NCBI GenBank assembly: GCA_026874595.1
Contig: CM049317.1
Location: 55,836,118-55,900,117 of the forward strand
DNA: 64,000 bases
Origin: Sipunculus nudus
Taxonomy: Eukaryota; Annelida; Sipuncula; Golfingiida; Sipunculidae
Reading direction: 5' to 3'
Shown: positions 39,392-53,440 of the stretch, one piece after another
How positions within the stretch are numbered: the first letter of the stretch is position 1
Layout of the letters: each line of letters starts with the position of its first letter
The notes under the pieces: generated by a model
What the model saw: the letters and a program-made list of their open reading frames with translations, nothing else
The model's database searches: none
Told to the model about the DNA's origin: nothing
Program-made: the position numbers and the translations under genes

Positions 39392-41077
39392 GTATCAGTA
39401 TTTCAGGTTAATATCCCCTGAGTAAATAGCAAGAAAGAATATTTTAGCTTCATTCCATGTTAGTTTTGAAACTCAAACGACTCTTACAAGATCATAAAAT
39501 ATTCAAATTTATATTTGATTAAAGTCAACTTAATGAAATTCAATTTTTAAATATTATTTAAAAGGAAATGACATTTACAGGAAAATGGTCACAAAAAAAG
39601 TGAATAAAATGTGAAAAATGCTATTTTTGCTGTCGCCAGTACTTTGTCTTCAAAGCAGTAAAACCTAAGAATAATATCTCAGTTTTTGCGGTCGTGAGTT
39701 TTCATTGTGGTTTGGTAAGACTACACGTTAGGCTGAAAACCAGCCTGGTGTTGCTTTTACTCGATTGACAGTTTTGCCTACATCTGCCTTCGTGCTTCCT
39801 ACAAATGACATTTGGCAATTTAGGTTTCTTTGCACTGTGACAGGCCAAGTAAGCACACCAAACCCGTTCTGTGTCGTTACGTTTTCAGCAGCTGCGTTTC
39901 AGCACGATATTTGTGATTTTTATTGCCTCTTTTTTGATTTTATAAGTATTGATGGAAAATCTGGCTAGGACGCAGAATTCTTTCTAAGAAGAGCCAACGG
40001 AGCTTTCCTTGTTATTAAATCAAACTATTGCGTTTCCAGAACATGATCTGTGAAAACACTAACGACGACAACAGGAATATATGAAAATAACCGATCATTT
40101 AAAAAAATTAACTATATTTTTATCTAGGATGTATTTACGAGTGCCATCTGTACAATCAGTGTGGTATTTGAGGAAATAAATTGGTACTAATTTGCATGGT
40201 ATAAATATCAATTCTAAAGGGTTTCTTTTAAAAATTGACTAAATTGTCACAAATTCTCAATAAATCTGAAGATTACACATTTTACTGAAAGCGATGGGAA
40301 AAAAATTAACGACGGCTAAAACTGTTTTCGTGTAAGCAGGGCCATTGAAAAGTATTACGCTACTTTCAGTTGTCAAGCTCTCCTCTGCGGTTATACCCGA
40401 TTCATGGCATTCTGTGGCGATAGGGCACCGGGGTTACTGGCGCCGATTAAACAGATAGGTCGAATTTAAGGAAAAGCAACGCCGATGTCACGCACTTGTT
40501 CATGTTTATGCCTTTCCGATGGGCGGCAGGCCAGTAAATTAACTGTTTTACTTATCACCGGCCTAAGAGCTACGTAGGGGGTTGTTAAGTCGCTGCACTA
40601 TTAGCCAGGTCGACTGCTTATACCGGTCGTAAATTGACGAATTGTGTCCGGATGAGCCAAGAATTTCGAGATCCCGTTAAAAGGAAGACTGTATTAGCTG
40701 TGTGACGGTGCCAGGAACTGCTAGGCCAGAATTCTATGTGGTTCCACCGAATATACTATCTGCTGTATACCTGGACTCGTTGGTCGCCTGCATTGATTGG
40801 CGGTCGCTACGTGCTTGTTTTATACACTTCTGTTTATCGGTCGCCATTAACTCCGGGTTTGTTTTAACGGTGCGTAGGCAATCACGTCCACTTCCATTAA
40901 AAAGATCTGGTATTTATTAATGGACTCTGAAGACCCTTTGTTCCACCCACAAGACAGAGGGACCTATCGACTTATCTCTAATAGAAGCTAGCCAAGGTGA
41001 AAATTCGTTCTTTAATTATTATAAATTTTAGTGACCTCTCTGTGGAGTCGATGATATGACTTGAATCTAAATAAATC

Positions 41078-41177
41078 TTAAACTTTCAACGGTTTATTAT
41101 TGATATGTTACCCATGAAAACTTATTTCTTAAATTTTCAACTGTTTGATATTGATATGTTACCCATGAAAACTTATT
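41078..41177. repeat. Short tandem duplication, 51-bp period
   Basis: TGATATGTTACCCATGAAAA occurs at 41101 and 41152, each preceded by a CTTAAA-TTTCAAC-GTTT block. Confidence 0.85.
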
Positions 41178-41815
41178 CATTTTCACTTTCTCTAACCGGA
41201 AATAAAGAATAGTCACGCACCAAATATTGCCGGCATGTTAATCGTTGCCATTTATATGAACTAATCCACACAATAAATGCATATCCTGCTGATGTCGTTT
41301 TGGACAATTTCTCACGAGGTCCCCAGTTTATTTGGCATCAAGACCTTGTTTTTACACCCCTAAGTTTTTACTAGCAATTACAATAATGAAACTAAATCTG
41401 TGTGCTGTCTGTGCTTACTTTAAAAGCCCTCATCCATCCCATTCTGCACATTTAATTTTGTACCTTGATCATTTTTCTATTTTAACTGACATCTTTATTC
41501 GGTTAATAGCCCATTTTGTGTCCCTAATTATAATCCAATCCGATTACAATCGAATTATCAAAACTTGTGTAATGTGGATTATATTTTGATTATAATACCC
41601 TGCCGTTTAAGTAATTAAACGCATTATCACAGTTTCATATTTGGAGTGCTTCACAAAGGAGAGGAAAGTGAAGCTTTTTTGGCCCTTTAGCCAAAGCCGT
41701 CACCAGGAAATATGATAAAATGCCATAGAAGATGAAAACTGAAAACATTGGGGAGCGGAAGAATTTTCTGAGCAATAAATAAAACTCGTATCGGCTGGTA
41801 CCGGTGTAGCAATTT

Positions 41816-42320
41816 CAGATTACCCCCGCTCCAGAGTGCCCCCCAGCCGTGGTACCTTGTAATCCATTTCAGATAACCCCCGAAGGTTACTTGAAATCGA
41901 TTCCAGATCACCTCCCACGATGTCGGATAACCCCTTCAAAAATCTGTTAATGTTTATTTACTTAATTTTCATATAATTTCCCTCTTCTTGAATTAAAAAA
42001 TCAGGTTGAATCTTTCCATATCTTATCTTTCTATGTCATGCGCTTTGGCTAGTTGTATGGGTCAATATAAATATAGTTAACAATATAATTAATATTTTGC
42101 GAAATTTTTTTTTTTTAAATTCCATCTTTTAAATCTCGTATCTTTCACGTGGTTTATTGAAATAATAAATCACGATTTAAAAGCATAAGAATTCATCATT
42201 TAGCTAAATCAGAAAGCTAAAGAGTACGGGGATAACATGAATTTAGGTTCAGCCCACCCCCGGGGGTAATCCGAAATTGATTTCAAATTACCGGGGGATA
42301 ACATGAAACGAGGGTAATCT
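41816..42320. mobile_element. Palindromic MITE with AGATTACCCCC/GGGGTAATCT ends
   Basis: It begins CAGATTACCCCCGCTCC and ends ACGAGGGTAATCT. Several internal repeats of the same word occur in both orientations, notably GGGGGTAATCCGAAATTGAT followed by TTCAAATTACCGGGGGATAA. The AT-rich core with TCATGCGCTTTGG and CAATATAATTAATATTTTGC is shared with copies near 15 kb and 51 kb. No coding capacity; superfamily unknown. Confidence 0.65.
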
Positions 42321-43040
42321 ATTCTTTACAGAAGGTCAAACATTTGGGGAACTAGACAAACCAGCGTCTTCCTAAACAACATCTATCATGTCTCCCGAGT
42401 ATTTATAAAACCTGAAACAAATCCATCACTCACTGTACCCACAATGCAGTGCACAAATTACTACACGAACGTTTTGTTCAAGTAAGCGTTGATTCGTTGC
42501 TCTCGATTTAAGGGCAGCAAATTCAAATAACAGGAATTGATGCATTTAGTATGAACCCCTTTTTAGATGAACATATAACCAAGATAGCAAAGCGGCGTCT
42601 TTGTTTATATAATGTAGACAGCCATGCAGTCCGTTCAAAACTGTTGGATAGAAAATGTTTCAAAACAAATCACATAAACCTGTGTGTTTTGTGAGTTAAG
42701 GACTTCACGTTATAAGTAATATGTTGTAAGCATACGCATATGAAATGTAAACTAAAGGAGTGTTATGGGATTTAAAAAGAAATGATTTTGAAGTTTGACA
42801 TTTTAGACAAGTAGTCGAGCCATCACCACAGTTCCCAACTGTTAAGATGATGGGTTTGAGTAGAATACATTGACCTTTTCTTTGAAAATAATTCATGTTT
42901 AAAATAAATTGTGAAATTAATGTGTGGTAGAAATAGAGTTAAACAAAAGTTTGGCCATCTTTCCATGAACACTGAAGAAAATTTGCTTTAATTCTAGATT
43001 ATAATGTTTCTGATATGTTTCGCACTGTGTACCGTATCGT

Positions 43041-43263
43041 AAGCCTTGACAGTCGAGGGGTAAAACACTCGGCTTTCTCCACTGGTGACCTGGGTTCGAT
43101 CCCCGGAGATGCCATGAGAGGGGGTTGTAGTGACCCGTCATAGGTCGGCGGTTTTTCCTGGGTCCTCCAGTTTCTTCCTTAAAGACTAACGAACGCCATG
43201 ATGATTAACTTGCATTAGCTATTAACGAATTGTACAATCCATTTAAAATAAATAAAATCTATA
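43041..43263 (+). mobile_element. tRNA-derived SINE with V-type central domain
   Basis: The head AAGCCTTGACAGTCGAGGGG carries an A-box-like GGGGTAAAAC and an intact B box GGGTTCGATCCCC (43092-43104), the internal RNA polymerase III promoter. The central part TTTTTCCTGGGTCCTCCAGT matches the V-like domain of the copy at 23515, and both share the tail AATCC-AT-TAAAATAAATAA. The flanks share GTATCGT (43034-43040 and 43264-43270), consistent with a target duplication. It lies in the neuropeptide intron in sense orientation. Confidence 0.72.
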
Positions 43264-43328
43264 GTATCGTGTGCGAAGTATTGTGACAAGGCTTACGTAT
43301 CGATTTAAGAGAAAATGTAACATTGCGG

Positions 43329-43351
43329 ATATATATATATATATATATATA
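43329..43351. repeat. (TA)n microsatellite
   Basis: A short TA run shortly after the SINE at 43041. Confidence 0.9.
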
Positions 43352-44971
43352 ATGCCACAGTTGGTTGTAACAAGTGTTGAGTCGTAAACTTTATTGAAAA
43401 GACACATAACATATAAACAAGGTCCAAAATGTGAGTAGCAAATCTATGTCAGTAGCTAACACATTTTTTGCCAAATTGTCAGATTAACGCTGCTCCCTGA
43501 TTTCATTAAATTTTGACCCATTATGGAGATATAAATGCATCCATAGCTGTCATGCATTCGCTGTTACAAGAGATCGATAAATTTTTTGGCGGTTAATCTT
43601 CGTCATGGTGTAATCTAAACAGTGTTATATAAAACCAATTAAAACCGTCGGTGAATCATCACAGTTTGACAGATGGCTTTAACAACGACGCACTGGCAGT
43701 TCTAAATGCAACAGTTGTAGAGTTGCAAATGTTTATGCATGGACCTTGTATTATAAAATCTTTCATTTGTATTACCATTATGTATTGAACCATTTAAAAA
43801 TGTTTAATTGATAACGTCGAATGCTATTCAATGTGTCAAGCAGTTCCAAAACCTTTCAGGAACGGAATTATAACGGGGATTATCCTCCTAAGAATTTTTG
43901 CTTAGTTTAGAATATTTATTTTACAGAACGGGAAGGGGGCAAAATTTACTCTCTAAAGTGAGGGGAAATATATTTCTGTCCTCTCCTGGAACAAGTATAG
44001 TAAGGTTTCAGCAAGACCTGTTAATTTCAGGACTATCTATGATATTAAATTCAAATCTTACCTGTAGTATTTGCGACCCAAACACTTAAATATAGTACAA
44101 ATCTAGTAAAAATATAGGTTTCGTCATCTAGCATAGTATAACAGATTTCACAATTAATTATTATTTCGCGAAAACACTTCAAGCTGTTTCTGAGACAAAA
44201 CTACACAATTAGAGGGCCGATTACGAAATGGTTATACACGTGCGGCCGGACTCCACGCCATACTAGTAAAGTGGTTTATAGTTCACCGGCCCTCATATAA
44301 GTCATACAATTTACAAACGTTCTCATCGTTTCTTTTAGAAACCTTTCTCACCTTTCTTTTAGAAAGGTAATGAACTTGGCCAAAGCTATGACAGCAGCAA
44401 CGTTGACTGAGGCATAATCATCGTATCCAAGAAAAGAAAATACCGAAGTAATACCCAAGGCTATGACTGCTGGAACAAAATTCCATGAACATTACAAACA
44501 TGTTGTTTCCCAAAAGTATTTCATCAAGTTACTCTATATCATCCATCCTTCTATTCTCTCATCTGAGCTGGTGAGGATACAATGAGATGAAATACCTTCA
44601 AACAGGTGGAATATTCCAGTTAGTCAGCGGTATTACCAATCAAACATTGATGTCCGTAGAACAGTCAGTAATTAGAAGGCATGGACTCCACAAGGTCCAA
44701 CAAGCACATGCAAGAATTTCATTTGGATCAGTATAATGAGCAATTCGCACAGGTCAAGTTCTATCACCCGTGGCATAAGGACCTGACCGCTCATCTCTCA
44801 GCAGATAATTACTTGTACGCACTCCCATAGTTTCTTAGCAGATCTGTACAATCGTCGGCCAATTCACGCCGGTTCTCAGCCTGTCCGTGGGCAAAGAAGT
44901 ACCGGGCGTTACGTCTAACGAATTTACCAACCATAGACTAATTAGGAACTGGTCAATGACGGAGTGTTTTG

Positions 44972-45115
44972 CAGGGGCGTCAAAAGGGAGGGTTAGGGTA
45001 TATATTCCCCCCGCATGTTGGCAAGAGGGATAATAAATGTTATCACCCACCTGCTATATAACATTTATATACTTGAAATAAAATATATCAGTAAATAAAA
45101 TGAGCGACTTTGGTT
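44972..45115. mobile_element. Truncated hAT-like element, CAGTGGCGTC family
   Basis: The end CAGGGGCGTCAAAAGGG is followed by the family's ATGTTATCACCCACC and GCGACTTTGGTTTTAT blocks in the same orientation as the 17209 copy. After about 45115 the match fades and no second end was found, so this is a one-ended fragment in the intron. Confidence 0.55.
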
Positions 45116-46286
45116 TTATTTTAGTTCTACCTTTCTTCTTGTCCATTTTTAATCTTACACTTGGCTGTAATATCTCAGCGTTTTCGATTCATGACCTTAA
45201 ATCCGAAGGCCAAGTAAGGATTTTTGACTTTTTGATAATGTTTTTAAGACAGGTCTAGGTGTGGGGTTTCTTTCTTCAAAATGGTAGAGGGCGCAATTGA
45301 ATAAACCCAAAAACTGTAACTAACCCGATATATGCAAAAAGTTAGAGCCGTTTATGTTGTACGTGTTTATGTCCCAATTCCATTTATGACCTCTGGTTCC
45401 ATCAAGTGTGTTAGAAATGTTGCGCTTGATGTAGCAGCACTTGGGAAAACCCTTAATATTAACCAGAAGTAATCTCAAATTAATATAAAACCCTTAAATT
45501 TTATATAATTTAACCTGGCACAGTTTTCTTACTGATGGCTAACATATTTTTTTTTTTAATTTCATTGTCTTTATATGATATTTAAATATTTTAAAGTTTT
45601 AATACTAATCTACTTTAAGCACCAAATAACAACCAGCCACTTTTTAACATGTCAGTATCTAAAAAAGGGCTTTTTCCTTTATCATGTCTAAATCTACCTT
45701 AACACTGATTTTTAAAAATGTTCATTCAATAAAATATGTTCATTTTTAATCAAATTAAAGACACACTACAGTGGATAGTTTTATAAGTATATAATGATAA
45801 GCATTATCACATCCCCAATCTAACTCTCACACGAAACATGAAATATCGGGATTTCAGGGATTTCGGAATATATCTAAGAGACTAAAGTGATTTAACTTCG
45901 TGATATACAACCGAGGTTGATAATTATTGTGGTCCGTTTAAAAACAGGAATTGCAAATTTTCTAAAAGGGTTGTTCTTATATGCATAAACGTTATTATGC
46001 GAGTTTTAGAAATCGAGGGGTTTTCCTTGCCGTAATAAACATTGCCCTGACTTCAGCTTGGCCCTGATCTACATACTATCCTTCGTTTCTTACAATTTGT
46101 CAACCACATTTCAATTTACTGCCAATGAGTGGGCGCTGCCTGCGGAATCAGCCCGATACAACCACACGAAGCTAGTTACACTACACCCCCCGCAACAGGT
46201 ATCTGTCAAAACTGATCGTGTGCCTGATCATACAGAAACCGCCTGACCTACTTCAGACTCAAAAAGAGAATGTCAAACTGGGTATA

Positions 46287-46434
46287 AAGTACCGAATCAT
46301 TTACAATTCTATAAATGATACAAATTTGAAGTACCGAATCATTTAATATTCTATAAATTTTATATATTTGAAGTACCGAACCATTTATAAATGTATAAAT
46401 CATAGATATTTAGTACCGAAATATTTAATTTTCT

Positions 46435-46480
<46 letters not shown>

Positions 46481-46520
46481 AAGTACCAAATCATTTACTA
46501 TTCTATAAATTATATAAATT
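46287..46520. repeat. Minisatellite, about 42-bp unit, five copies, with a (TA)n expansion inside
   Basis: Units begin at 46287, 46329, 46371, 46411 and 46481 with AAGTACCGAATCATTTA or a close variant, then TTCTATAAAT and an AT-rich linker ending ATTTG. The fourth unit carries a long (TA)n run (about 46440-46478), lengthening it to 70 bp. Confidence 0.85.
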
Positions 46521-49500
46521 ATATATACACAACATTTCAAACATCTTATCTTCTAATACAGATGCGATAGAATAGTCTTCGTTTTACATATGCTGACACA
46601 CCAATGCATGATGATCATTACTGAATTCACTGAATACGAAACCCATAGCTTTCTTCAATTAAAGTGAAACACGACCCTAAATGCTAAATATATAGGTATA
46701 TGTAAGACTTCATTTCAAATTACGGCTATTCGGCAAGCTTTATAATAATTAACTACACTTTTAACATGACTGCTAAGTTACAGCGATAAAGCTTTACTTT
46801 TTCAAATCTTGTCTATGTCAGACGTCTGCCATGTTCTTGTCTCGTTAGCAAGCTCTCTGGGTTTTGTTAAATGAAACTAGACTGATAACAGAGACTACAA
46901 TATAAATATAGAGAAAAGATGGGTTTTTACTTTTGTATTTGAAATAAAATAAATATGATCTCGCTTATATCTTGCTGAAATCGGACCCAAACACTAAGTG
47001 TTGACCGTCGCAAAAAGATGTCGCTAGTGAGGTGAAAAAGTGGAGTTCTAAACTGCCTGAGTTGTTACTGCACTGATATCTCAATGTTTTCTACAGTATA
47101 CTCCTCAGTAATTCACAACTCAGTATGGAGGACAGTAACATGGATTGCATGATAATAATATACCCACTTTATTCTATTTTGAAGTGACGTCTGGGAATAA
47201 GTGCCAACATGTGAAATAAAATTGATAAATCATTTCATTACCAAATGGCCCTCATTGTATTCCGCGCTTAATATTTTCAACACGGGCAGTTATAAAGGTG
47301 GCATGCTCTTAATTGGAAATTTCTGTAATAGCAAGAAAACACGGGGTAGAGTTGGCGAGATTTCAATATAAATGCAATCCATGTAATTTGTGTCAAACGT
47401 TTTCTCTGAGAGTTTTACACCGCACTGACGTAAACGCGGCAGTTTTAAGGTTGATTAGGGGAAAAGGCTAAATTTTATATCACACCAATCTAGCTACCAT
47501 TAGGAATTTTGAAACGATCACATCTGGGTACGCCTGATAGCAAACTGAGGCCGATGTCTATTGTGCAGAGTGGTGAGTCGCTTATATGAAAGATTAATTG
47601 GTCTCTTACAAGTATCGGCCTCTGACGTTAAACCTGATTTGTTTGGCCTTACGCATTCTGCGAATGAAAGACAACAATTGCCCCGAAGACTAAGCCCTAT
47701 GAGGAAATAACTGTCCTCAAACTCTGGGCGTGCGTTAAGGAATTTATACAGCAGTGATTTGATGAAATCGCGTGTGTGTGTTTTTTTTTCGTGACCGTAT
47801 AAGTCAGGATCCCGTCTTCTTCAGTCGGCTTGGCCTTTCATTGTAATCTGGTTTAATGCTCAGCAATTGTATCTGTAGTAGCCTGGGGTAAGGAAATTTG
47901 GAAAACCTTTATGTTTCAGAAACGAGACCCTTGTGATAAGACGATTAATAGATATAACTCAATGTGTCTCTAAGTTCGACTGTGCATTTAATAGCACAGC
48001 TTAACCTCTGTTCCCGAAAAAGATTTGTGTTTTCACTAAAAGCTCAACCCAAAAGAGAATAATAGTTGTCTTTGGTGAATGGGAATCCGATGTTTAGATG
48101 CAAAAATATTTGACTTCATCCCCGGGCGTCTACCATAACACGCACAAGCTAAAATATTCTTTAATATTTGAATTGCCCTGATGGAGGCGCTGTCTTTTCA
48201 ATGAGAATCATGCTTTAAGACTTATATCTTACCCTTCAGCCAGGGGTCAAAACTAACCTACTCCGGTTGGGACCTGTGGAGACGCCCCGGACTACTTCTC
48301 TCAAATGTCAAACTTTAAAATCATTTATTAATTTCAAGGAAAGACCTGATAGCATATCACATGCGCATGCTTACCAATTATTACTTATTCTGTGAAGTCC
48401 TTACACCCATTTTTATTTTAATTTGCCTTGGCACAATTCTTGTCCAACATATCTTAACGGACGTCGTTCCCCTCTTCTCTACTTTTATTCCTTCACCGCT
48501 GGTTTATATAAAAAAAACCGGTGCATTGTGGAACTAGGATTTCTGTGCTACAAACCAATACCAGCAGAGTCTTACTCCGGTTCTACGCCGTGTGGCCCTC
48601 TGGTTTATAGGTTCCGTATATTCAGGTCTAGGAGCTTTCCATAATTCAGAACTTCTCCAGACACTACAATATCCGAGCGAATCCCTGAGTTTATTATTAT
48701 CACTATTTTACCATTATTTCTGTTAGGAATAAGGAGAATAGAAACAGGTACCCTCACCCCCTAAAAGTATCTACTTGCCTAAGTCCTGTCTCTTCCAAAA
48801 TGTAGCCATGTGTTATTTCTGTGTCCAGATTTTCTTTATATTTCTAGAAAAAAAATAAACCAAATTTGCCACTTTAACAATATTGGTCGAATAGAAAGAA
48901 AATGATTTAGTATGTATTAATTTTCAAAAAAAATCTACGCGCAAAAAGATATGTTGTATTAGTTCTATACTCTTTTGGTGTGCTTCATTTCTTTATAGTT
49001 TTTTTTTTTTTAATTATGTAATTTAATTGGTGTTTATTAATCTTTTGAGTAGTTCTACATAGGGTTCCGCGTCTAAGTGATACAAAAATATAGAACATGA
49101 AAGCTCTTTCGCAAGCGTAATCATAAAAAGGGGATGGGTGCTGAAGCCTAGCGACGCAGTCTTTATCAGTATGTTAACAGGGGAAGCCCGATAACTGTAA
49201 TGCCTTGAAAGGTTTAATAATCTTTAGAGGCCATGTCGAATATACTTTGATAAACCTTTCCTGTCGTCTCTAGCGGTTGCAGTATGATGGCTTTTTCATG
49301 AAGTTGGTCATAACAGCTGGCAAGCCAGGGGCGCTAAAGTATTGATGTGCTTGATAATTATACAATCTGACTAGCGGGTTTTCTGGGTTCGCACTCGCTG
49401 GGTTTCACCAGTCTGTCGCGAATATTTAGCCATCAGCCGGGCCGACTTTCCGTTATTATATGACTTTTTTTTTTGCGTTTGGCGTCCATTAACTACTTGT

Positions 49501-50867
49501 GGCAGCAGGGAAGCTAGAATCCTGATGCCTCGACTAAACAAACAAAGCCAGAGTGCTTTAAACGGGACTACATGACATTGGTGATGGACGAATCTACCCC
49601 GCTAAATCAACCGTGCGGGGTTTCTAATGTATGGTGTTATTACAATGAGCAGCAAGGATGTTTATCGCATGCTCAGTTGCCATAAAAATCTCCGGAACAG
49701 ACGCCTAGTCCGGAAATTTAACCTATATTGACAACATTTGCCAGGTATCTTGGTTTAAATGTGGTCGCTCCCGAAATTTCCAACATCTAGTGAATATGTA
49801 CAGAGTAACAACGTAACGGAAGGAACAAGTCGTAAAAACACCTCCCGCACAACACCAGTCGCCGGCCACTTACCGAAAACGAGGCCAAAACGGAAGTTAT
49901 TAGTCACATACACTTACCGCTTTTTCGTCGTAATCGATGCTTTCTCTGAAAACCAATAACGCAACATCTCTTTCAGTGTGTCTGCCTATTTTACAATGCA
50001 TATGTAGACCCCGAAGCTTTTTACCTTATTTGTTTGGTTTTATACTTGCTGAAGCAGAAGGCAGTTAACAAGTGTCGTAATCGCACTCGTACGTTTACAG
50101 TCACTCCAGCCCCCGCTTTTATTGGTAATCGATGAGTTATAAAAACGTCACTATAACACTTATTCCACTTGTTCTACTTATTTTGACAACTAGCGAGCTG
50201 GATGACAAAATAAACTACACTCTTACAGTTCAGTTTTTTTTCGGTTTTTATGAACCATAATGTGTTAATAAAAATGATTGATGAAGTCAACATTGTCTTG
50301 AACATCAGATATTACAGTATTACTGTAAATGTCTAGACATTTGAATTTCTCTTCCAGTGTTAGTATACTAGATTAATGTTTAAGTAAATACTTTTTTTAA
50401 TTCTTCTATTTGTTATTACACCTAACACAATGCTCATTTGTTGATTTACATATGAACGTTTATAAAGAATCTTTGTTAACACATTTTTTCTTCCTATCTT
50501 AGCTAACGTATGATACCGGATATGCAAACTTGATGGACATTAAAAACAACATGAAGTAAAATTTGGTTAATTTTGGATATTATCCGTAGATTAACATAAA
50601 CATTATAATTAAGAAAACCGACTTTCAAATCGTTCAGTTATGCTTAAATTACACTTTTTACGTACCTTAGGTTTGCAGCATAGTCCTGAGGATAATGAAA
50701 ACTTCTCAGGGAAGGATCCTTTATTTATTTAAAGTTGATGGAGACTGATCCATGTTAGGCCAACAAAATAGGATTTAACGTCAAAAAGTACAGTAACAGG
50801 TAATCTTATCTTAATTTTATAGCATAGTCATAATGTATAGATTTTGTTATTTTTGAAGTTTTTTAGA

Positions 50868-51252
50868 CCCCCCCCCCCACCCCTCCGCTTATTAAACTTA
50901 ATGATAATTTCTTATGCTTTACACTCATAGTATTTTATTTAAATGGACTATGTAAAAGATACGAGATTACATACGGTATTCCAATCTGGGGAAAATAAAG
51001 TTGTCGCTTGATGTTAATTATATTGTTAATTATCTTTCGATTGACTCGTACAATTTCATCAAAGTGCTTGACATATTACATGAAAGATAAGATACTTGAT
51101 TTGAGAAATCGAAAGTAAAGAAATTGTGCAAGATTTGTAAGCAAATAAGAATAAAGAAACAACTATGTTTAAGGGGGAAAGCTTAAACCGAAGTGGATAA
51201 TCTGAAATCGATTTCAAATTATCCCCGGTAATCTGAAGTGGGGGTAATCTGA
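50868..51252. mobile_element. Palindromic GGGGTAATCTGA element, reverse copy
   Basis: It starts with a poly-C stretch, contains the reverse complement of the core in the element at 41816 (GTTAATTATATTGTTAATTA, ATTTCTTATGC), and ends with TAATCTGAAATCGATTTCAA, GGTAATCTGAAGTG and GGGGGTAATCTGA. The left boundary is approximate. Confidence 0.55.
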
Positions 51253-53104
51253 ATTCGCTATATCGGCCTTACTATATAATTTCCGGCTGTAATTTTATCC
51301 ATAAATTTCAGAATAGATCAGTGGTATCCTCCTACCAAGTTTGTCTGATAAGTTTCTGCAAACAAATGCTTTGAATTTAAATTACAAAAACACCTTTTTG
51401 ACTTTAATCAGATATTATCTACGATATGATTTTGTATTGTAAATTTTACAAGTATAAATTTAAAAGAAGCTGCTGTTTTTGTTTTAAGCCCATATTTTAT
51501 CCTTATAATAAATCCTATGAAGAAAGTTTATCAATATATCATAGTCAATAGGTGTCACCATGTTTTAATATGAATTTACGGATTTTTCAATTTTGCGTAA
51601 ACATATTCATTTTTATAAACAACCCATATGTCAGGAAACAGATTTCGACAGAAATTCTAAGAGTAGGTATTATATGAAGGCTTGATTATATTTCCAGTAT
51701 AGTTTGTGACGCCTACATCTAGGGCCTTTAACAAAAGTAATGTTCCTCCCTCGCTTGTTTTGTCGTCACTGACGGATGTATTTGTAAAGATATTTGCATA
51801 AATAGTAGCATAAATAAGTGTACCTTTAAGAATATAATTAAAGAGTGATGACATTTGTATGAAAGGAGTTTCTCTGGCTCAATAATGAAACAAACCTGGG
51901 CTAGCCCGGTGAAAATGGCGTATGCTTTGTCAGAGTTCACCCTTCATGGATGAAAATAATACCAAACTTTTAGCTATAAAGTACTTTAAATCGTCGCAAA
52001 TCTCGGAAGCGAATTTTATAGAAATCCCTATAATACCCGAAACAAATCATTGTAAAATCCTTTCTCTGAGTATAGCGGACCCGCGCTTTATCTCTAAATG
52101 CACTGTGCGTTGTCCTTGAACGACTGTCGTTAAAACCAAAAGACTTGGATAATACATTTACATTCAATGGACTCCTCTGTTTTTATTCTGTGGTTTTGAG
52201 TATAATATCTTGCAACGGAGCGCACTTATCCCACAGCTAAAAGCTAATGGCGACGTGGGTTGTTGAAAGCAGTCATGGGTGTTTATCTCTCTCGGTTAGG
52301 ATTCGATAGAGTCTGGTTTTGCAAGAACTCTTTACAGGGGTCACTGTATTTGTACCGTAACCCTCATTCGTCTTATAAATATTCTTCTACAGGAAGATTA
52401 CCATCCACCGCAAAGAAATAATACAAACATAAACTACTGAATATTTATGTTTCATATGGTACAGTGTAAAGTATTTTTAAAATGAATAGCATAGACAATT
52501 TTGTCGCAATCCTATTGTTACGGCTGTAATGAGGTAATGAAATAGGCTTGGGTAAATGCTTCATGAGTTCTCGTTTTCTTTGCCATAATGTGTTTACTTA
52601 AGTGCCTTGATAATTTTCTGTGTAGTCTACCGATATTTCAAACTAATGCCATGCGCACAAAATTTAATTTGAACATCGACAATTGGACATCTATTATAGG
52701 GTACAATATAAAGGGTATCTCATATACATCTAATATTGCGGGCAAAAGGTTCGATTAGGACATTAATATTAATGAAGAGACCAGATGATCAACTACTACA
52801 TGTATTATTGTTACTGTTGGGCAGTCCCTCTTGGGAATAATCCAAAATCATTACCTAAGGTTAAAAATTAGAGCAATTTTTACCACTATCACTATTTTAC
52901 TCAAGCTCTAGAGGGATTGTGAATGTCGTTTACCACTCATTTGACACCATAAAGGTTACCATGGTGACTTACACACCCATCCTGACTGAATTCCACAGAA
53001 TAAGTCTAGCCACTTGAATAAAACAGGTCCCAATGCTTTATGCACACGGTTGAGTCCAATTCACACCTCATGCCATAGTCGCCTCGCCAGGGTGTGCGTT
53101 CATT

Positions 53105-53440
53105 CCCGTGCGTGTCTGTGTATGTGTGTGTCCACAACATGACTGACGCAATCATGAACGGAATCCCATGAAATGTTCAAGGCACCTCGGGGTATCGGCC
53201 AGTGAATCGATTAGAAGTTGGTGTTAACCTGGCTCATGATCCAAGAATAGTTACAAATGTGCAGTAACACATGAACATGGGAATATAGGTCGAATGATTG
53301 AATGCCAACAATTGTTTGGGGAACTTATACACCGATGAACCTTGGAATATGATGTCATTAAGTGAATGGAAACACGGGGTGCGAAGTACTCCACAATAAG
53401 GACCGCCAATGTGGCGGAGGTTTGCATTCCTGAACATGCT
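53105..53440. repeat. Dispersed repeat, copy 2, ending just before the peptide exon
   Basis: CAACATGACTGACGCAATCATGAACGGAATC, ACATGGGAATATAGG, CCACAATAAGGACCGCCAAT and GTGGCGGAGGTTTGCATTCC follow the order of the copy at 11560. It ends about 50 bp before the splice acceptor at 53488, so it borders the acceptor/branch-point region. Confidence 0.5.

Noticed and set aside
43041-43113. Possible functional tRNA gene
   Set aside because: A and B boxes are present, but no cloverleaf with paired acceptor stem could be drawn, and the unit continues into a V-like domain and tail shared with 23515, so it is a SINE.
42917-43141. Minus-strand frame containing a GSNPGHQWRK-like stretch
   Set aside because: It is the reverse translation of the tRNA-derived SINE head with its B box, not a protein gene.
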